Shown: positions 46,085 through 46,735 of the stretch, piece by piece
How the letters are laid out: every line of letters starts with the position of its first letter
How positions within the stretch are numbered: position 1 is the first letter of the stretch
NCBI GenBank assembly: GCA_013375375.1
Contig: JABXJX010000007.1
Span: forward strand, 1-46,735
Direction: 5' to 3'
From: Desulfobacterales bacterium
Lineage (GTDB): Bacteria; Desulfobacterota; Desulfobacteria; Desulfobacterales; C00003060
DNA length: 46,735 bases
Translations under genes and position numbers: made by a program
Notes under the pieces: model-generated
What the model was told of the DNA's origin: nothing
Seen by the model: only the letters and a program-made list of their open reading frames with translations
Databases searched by the model: none

Positions 46085-46735
46085 ATGATGTTTAGTTTTG
46101 TGGAGAGCGAAAGCTCAGCCAAGATCAAGGTGATTGGAGCAGGGGGGGCAGGGGGGAATGCCGTCAACAACATGATCGACACAAAGCTTCAGGGGGTCAA
46201 GTTCATTGCGGTAAACACCGACGTCCAGGACCTTGATGCGTCAAAGTCGCCGGTCAAGCTCCAGATAGGGGAAAAACTGACCGAAGGTCTTGGGGCCGGG
46301 GCGAATCCCGAAATAGGGCGACAGGCTGCAATGGAAGACATAGACGCTATCCGAAGCTCAGTGGAAGGCAGCCACATGGTCTTTATTACAGCCGGCTTAG
46401 GCGGAGGAACCGGTACGGGTGCGGCACCTGTCATTGCCGAAGTCTGTAAAGAGGCTGGTGCCCTGACTGTGGCAGTAGTGACCAAGCCGTTCAGCTTTGA
46501 AGGGAAAAAACGGACCAAGCAGGCTGAAGCCGGCTTCGAAGCCCTCAGGGACGTGGTAGACACCTTGATCGCGATTCCTAATGACCGGCTCCATGGACTG
46601 TCATCCAGGAGCGCCACAGTGCTCGATATGTTCAGGAGAGCGGATGAAGTCCTTCTCCACGCTGTGAGAGGAATCACCGACCTGATCATGATGCCCGGGC
46701 TGGTCAACCTTGATTTTGCGGATGTCAGAACCATC
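46085..46735 (+). CDS. ftsZ: Cell division protein FtsZ (3' end beyond window)
   Basis: Plus-strand translation from ATG 46085: MMFSFVESESSAKIKVIGAGGAGGNAVNNMIDTKLQGVKFIAVNTDVQDL...GLGGGTGTGAAPVIAEV; not in the ORF track because it has no stop within the window. Confidence 0.96.
   Translation, partial: MMFSFVESESSAKIKVIGAGGAGGNAVNNMIDTKLQGVKFIAVNTDVQDLDASKSPVKLQIGEKLTEGLGAGANPEIGRQAAMEDIDAIRSSVEGSHMVFITAGLGGGTGTGAAPVIAEVCKEAGALTVAVVTKPFSFEGKKRTKQAEAGFEALRDVVDTLIAIPNDRLHGLSSRSATVLDMFRRADEVLLHAVRGITDLIMMPGLVNLDFADVRTI

Noticed and set aside
46189-46734. 181-aa minus-strand ORF at right edge
   Set aside because: Antisense to ftsZ, which reads through the window end on the plus strand.

Overview
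Bacterial chromosomal window; gene content and style suggest Desulfobacterota or a similar deltaproteobacterium (inference only). Three zones stand out. (1) About 1-5150: mobile/accessory DNA. A truncated IS110-family transposase sits at the left edge, followed by what reads as an integron gene-cassette array. The array has four to five same-strand ORFs, three well-formed attC-like folded sites, one apparently disrupted attC, and an attI/attC-like GTTAGGA junction in front of the first cassette. The first two cassette proteins look like PD-(D/E)XK nuclease-fold families; the others are membrane/lipoprotein unknowns. No integrase is visible. A MITE-like repeat with 17-bp perfect terminal inverted repeats interrupts the array and recurs twice nearby. 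(2) About 5150-28000: mixed housekeeping genes (MscS channel, malic enzyme, KefB-type antiporter, HAD phosphatase, FabH, a PurS-PurS-PurL fusion, PurQ, PriA, YfcE, ArsA/Get3-like ATPase, a multiheme cytochrome). It also holds a ParA ATPase fused to a glycogen-binding (AMPK-CBM/CBM48) domain, several hairpin repeats, an 87-bp duplication of the phosphatase gene start flanking the antiporter, and a probably truncated ORF6N gene. (3) 28353-46735: mltG followed by a complete dcw cluster mraZ-rsmH-ftsL-ftsI-murE-murF-mraY-murD-ftsW-murG-murC-murB-ftsQ-ftsA-ftsZ (ftsZ runs off the window). Several of its gene junctions carry 7-bp-unit tandem repeats that even encode a shared '-GLMIDD' C-terminus on MurE, MurF and MurD. 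All identifications come from reading motifs by eye; no database searches were run.
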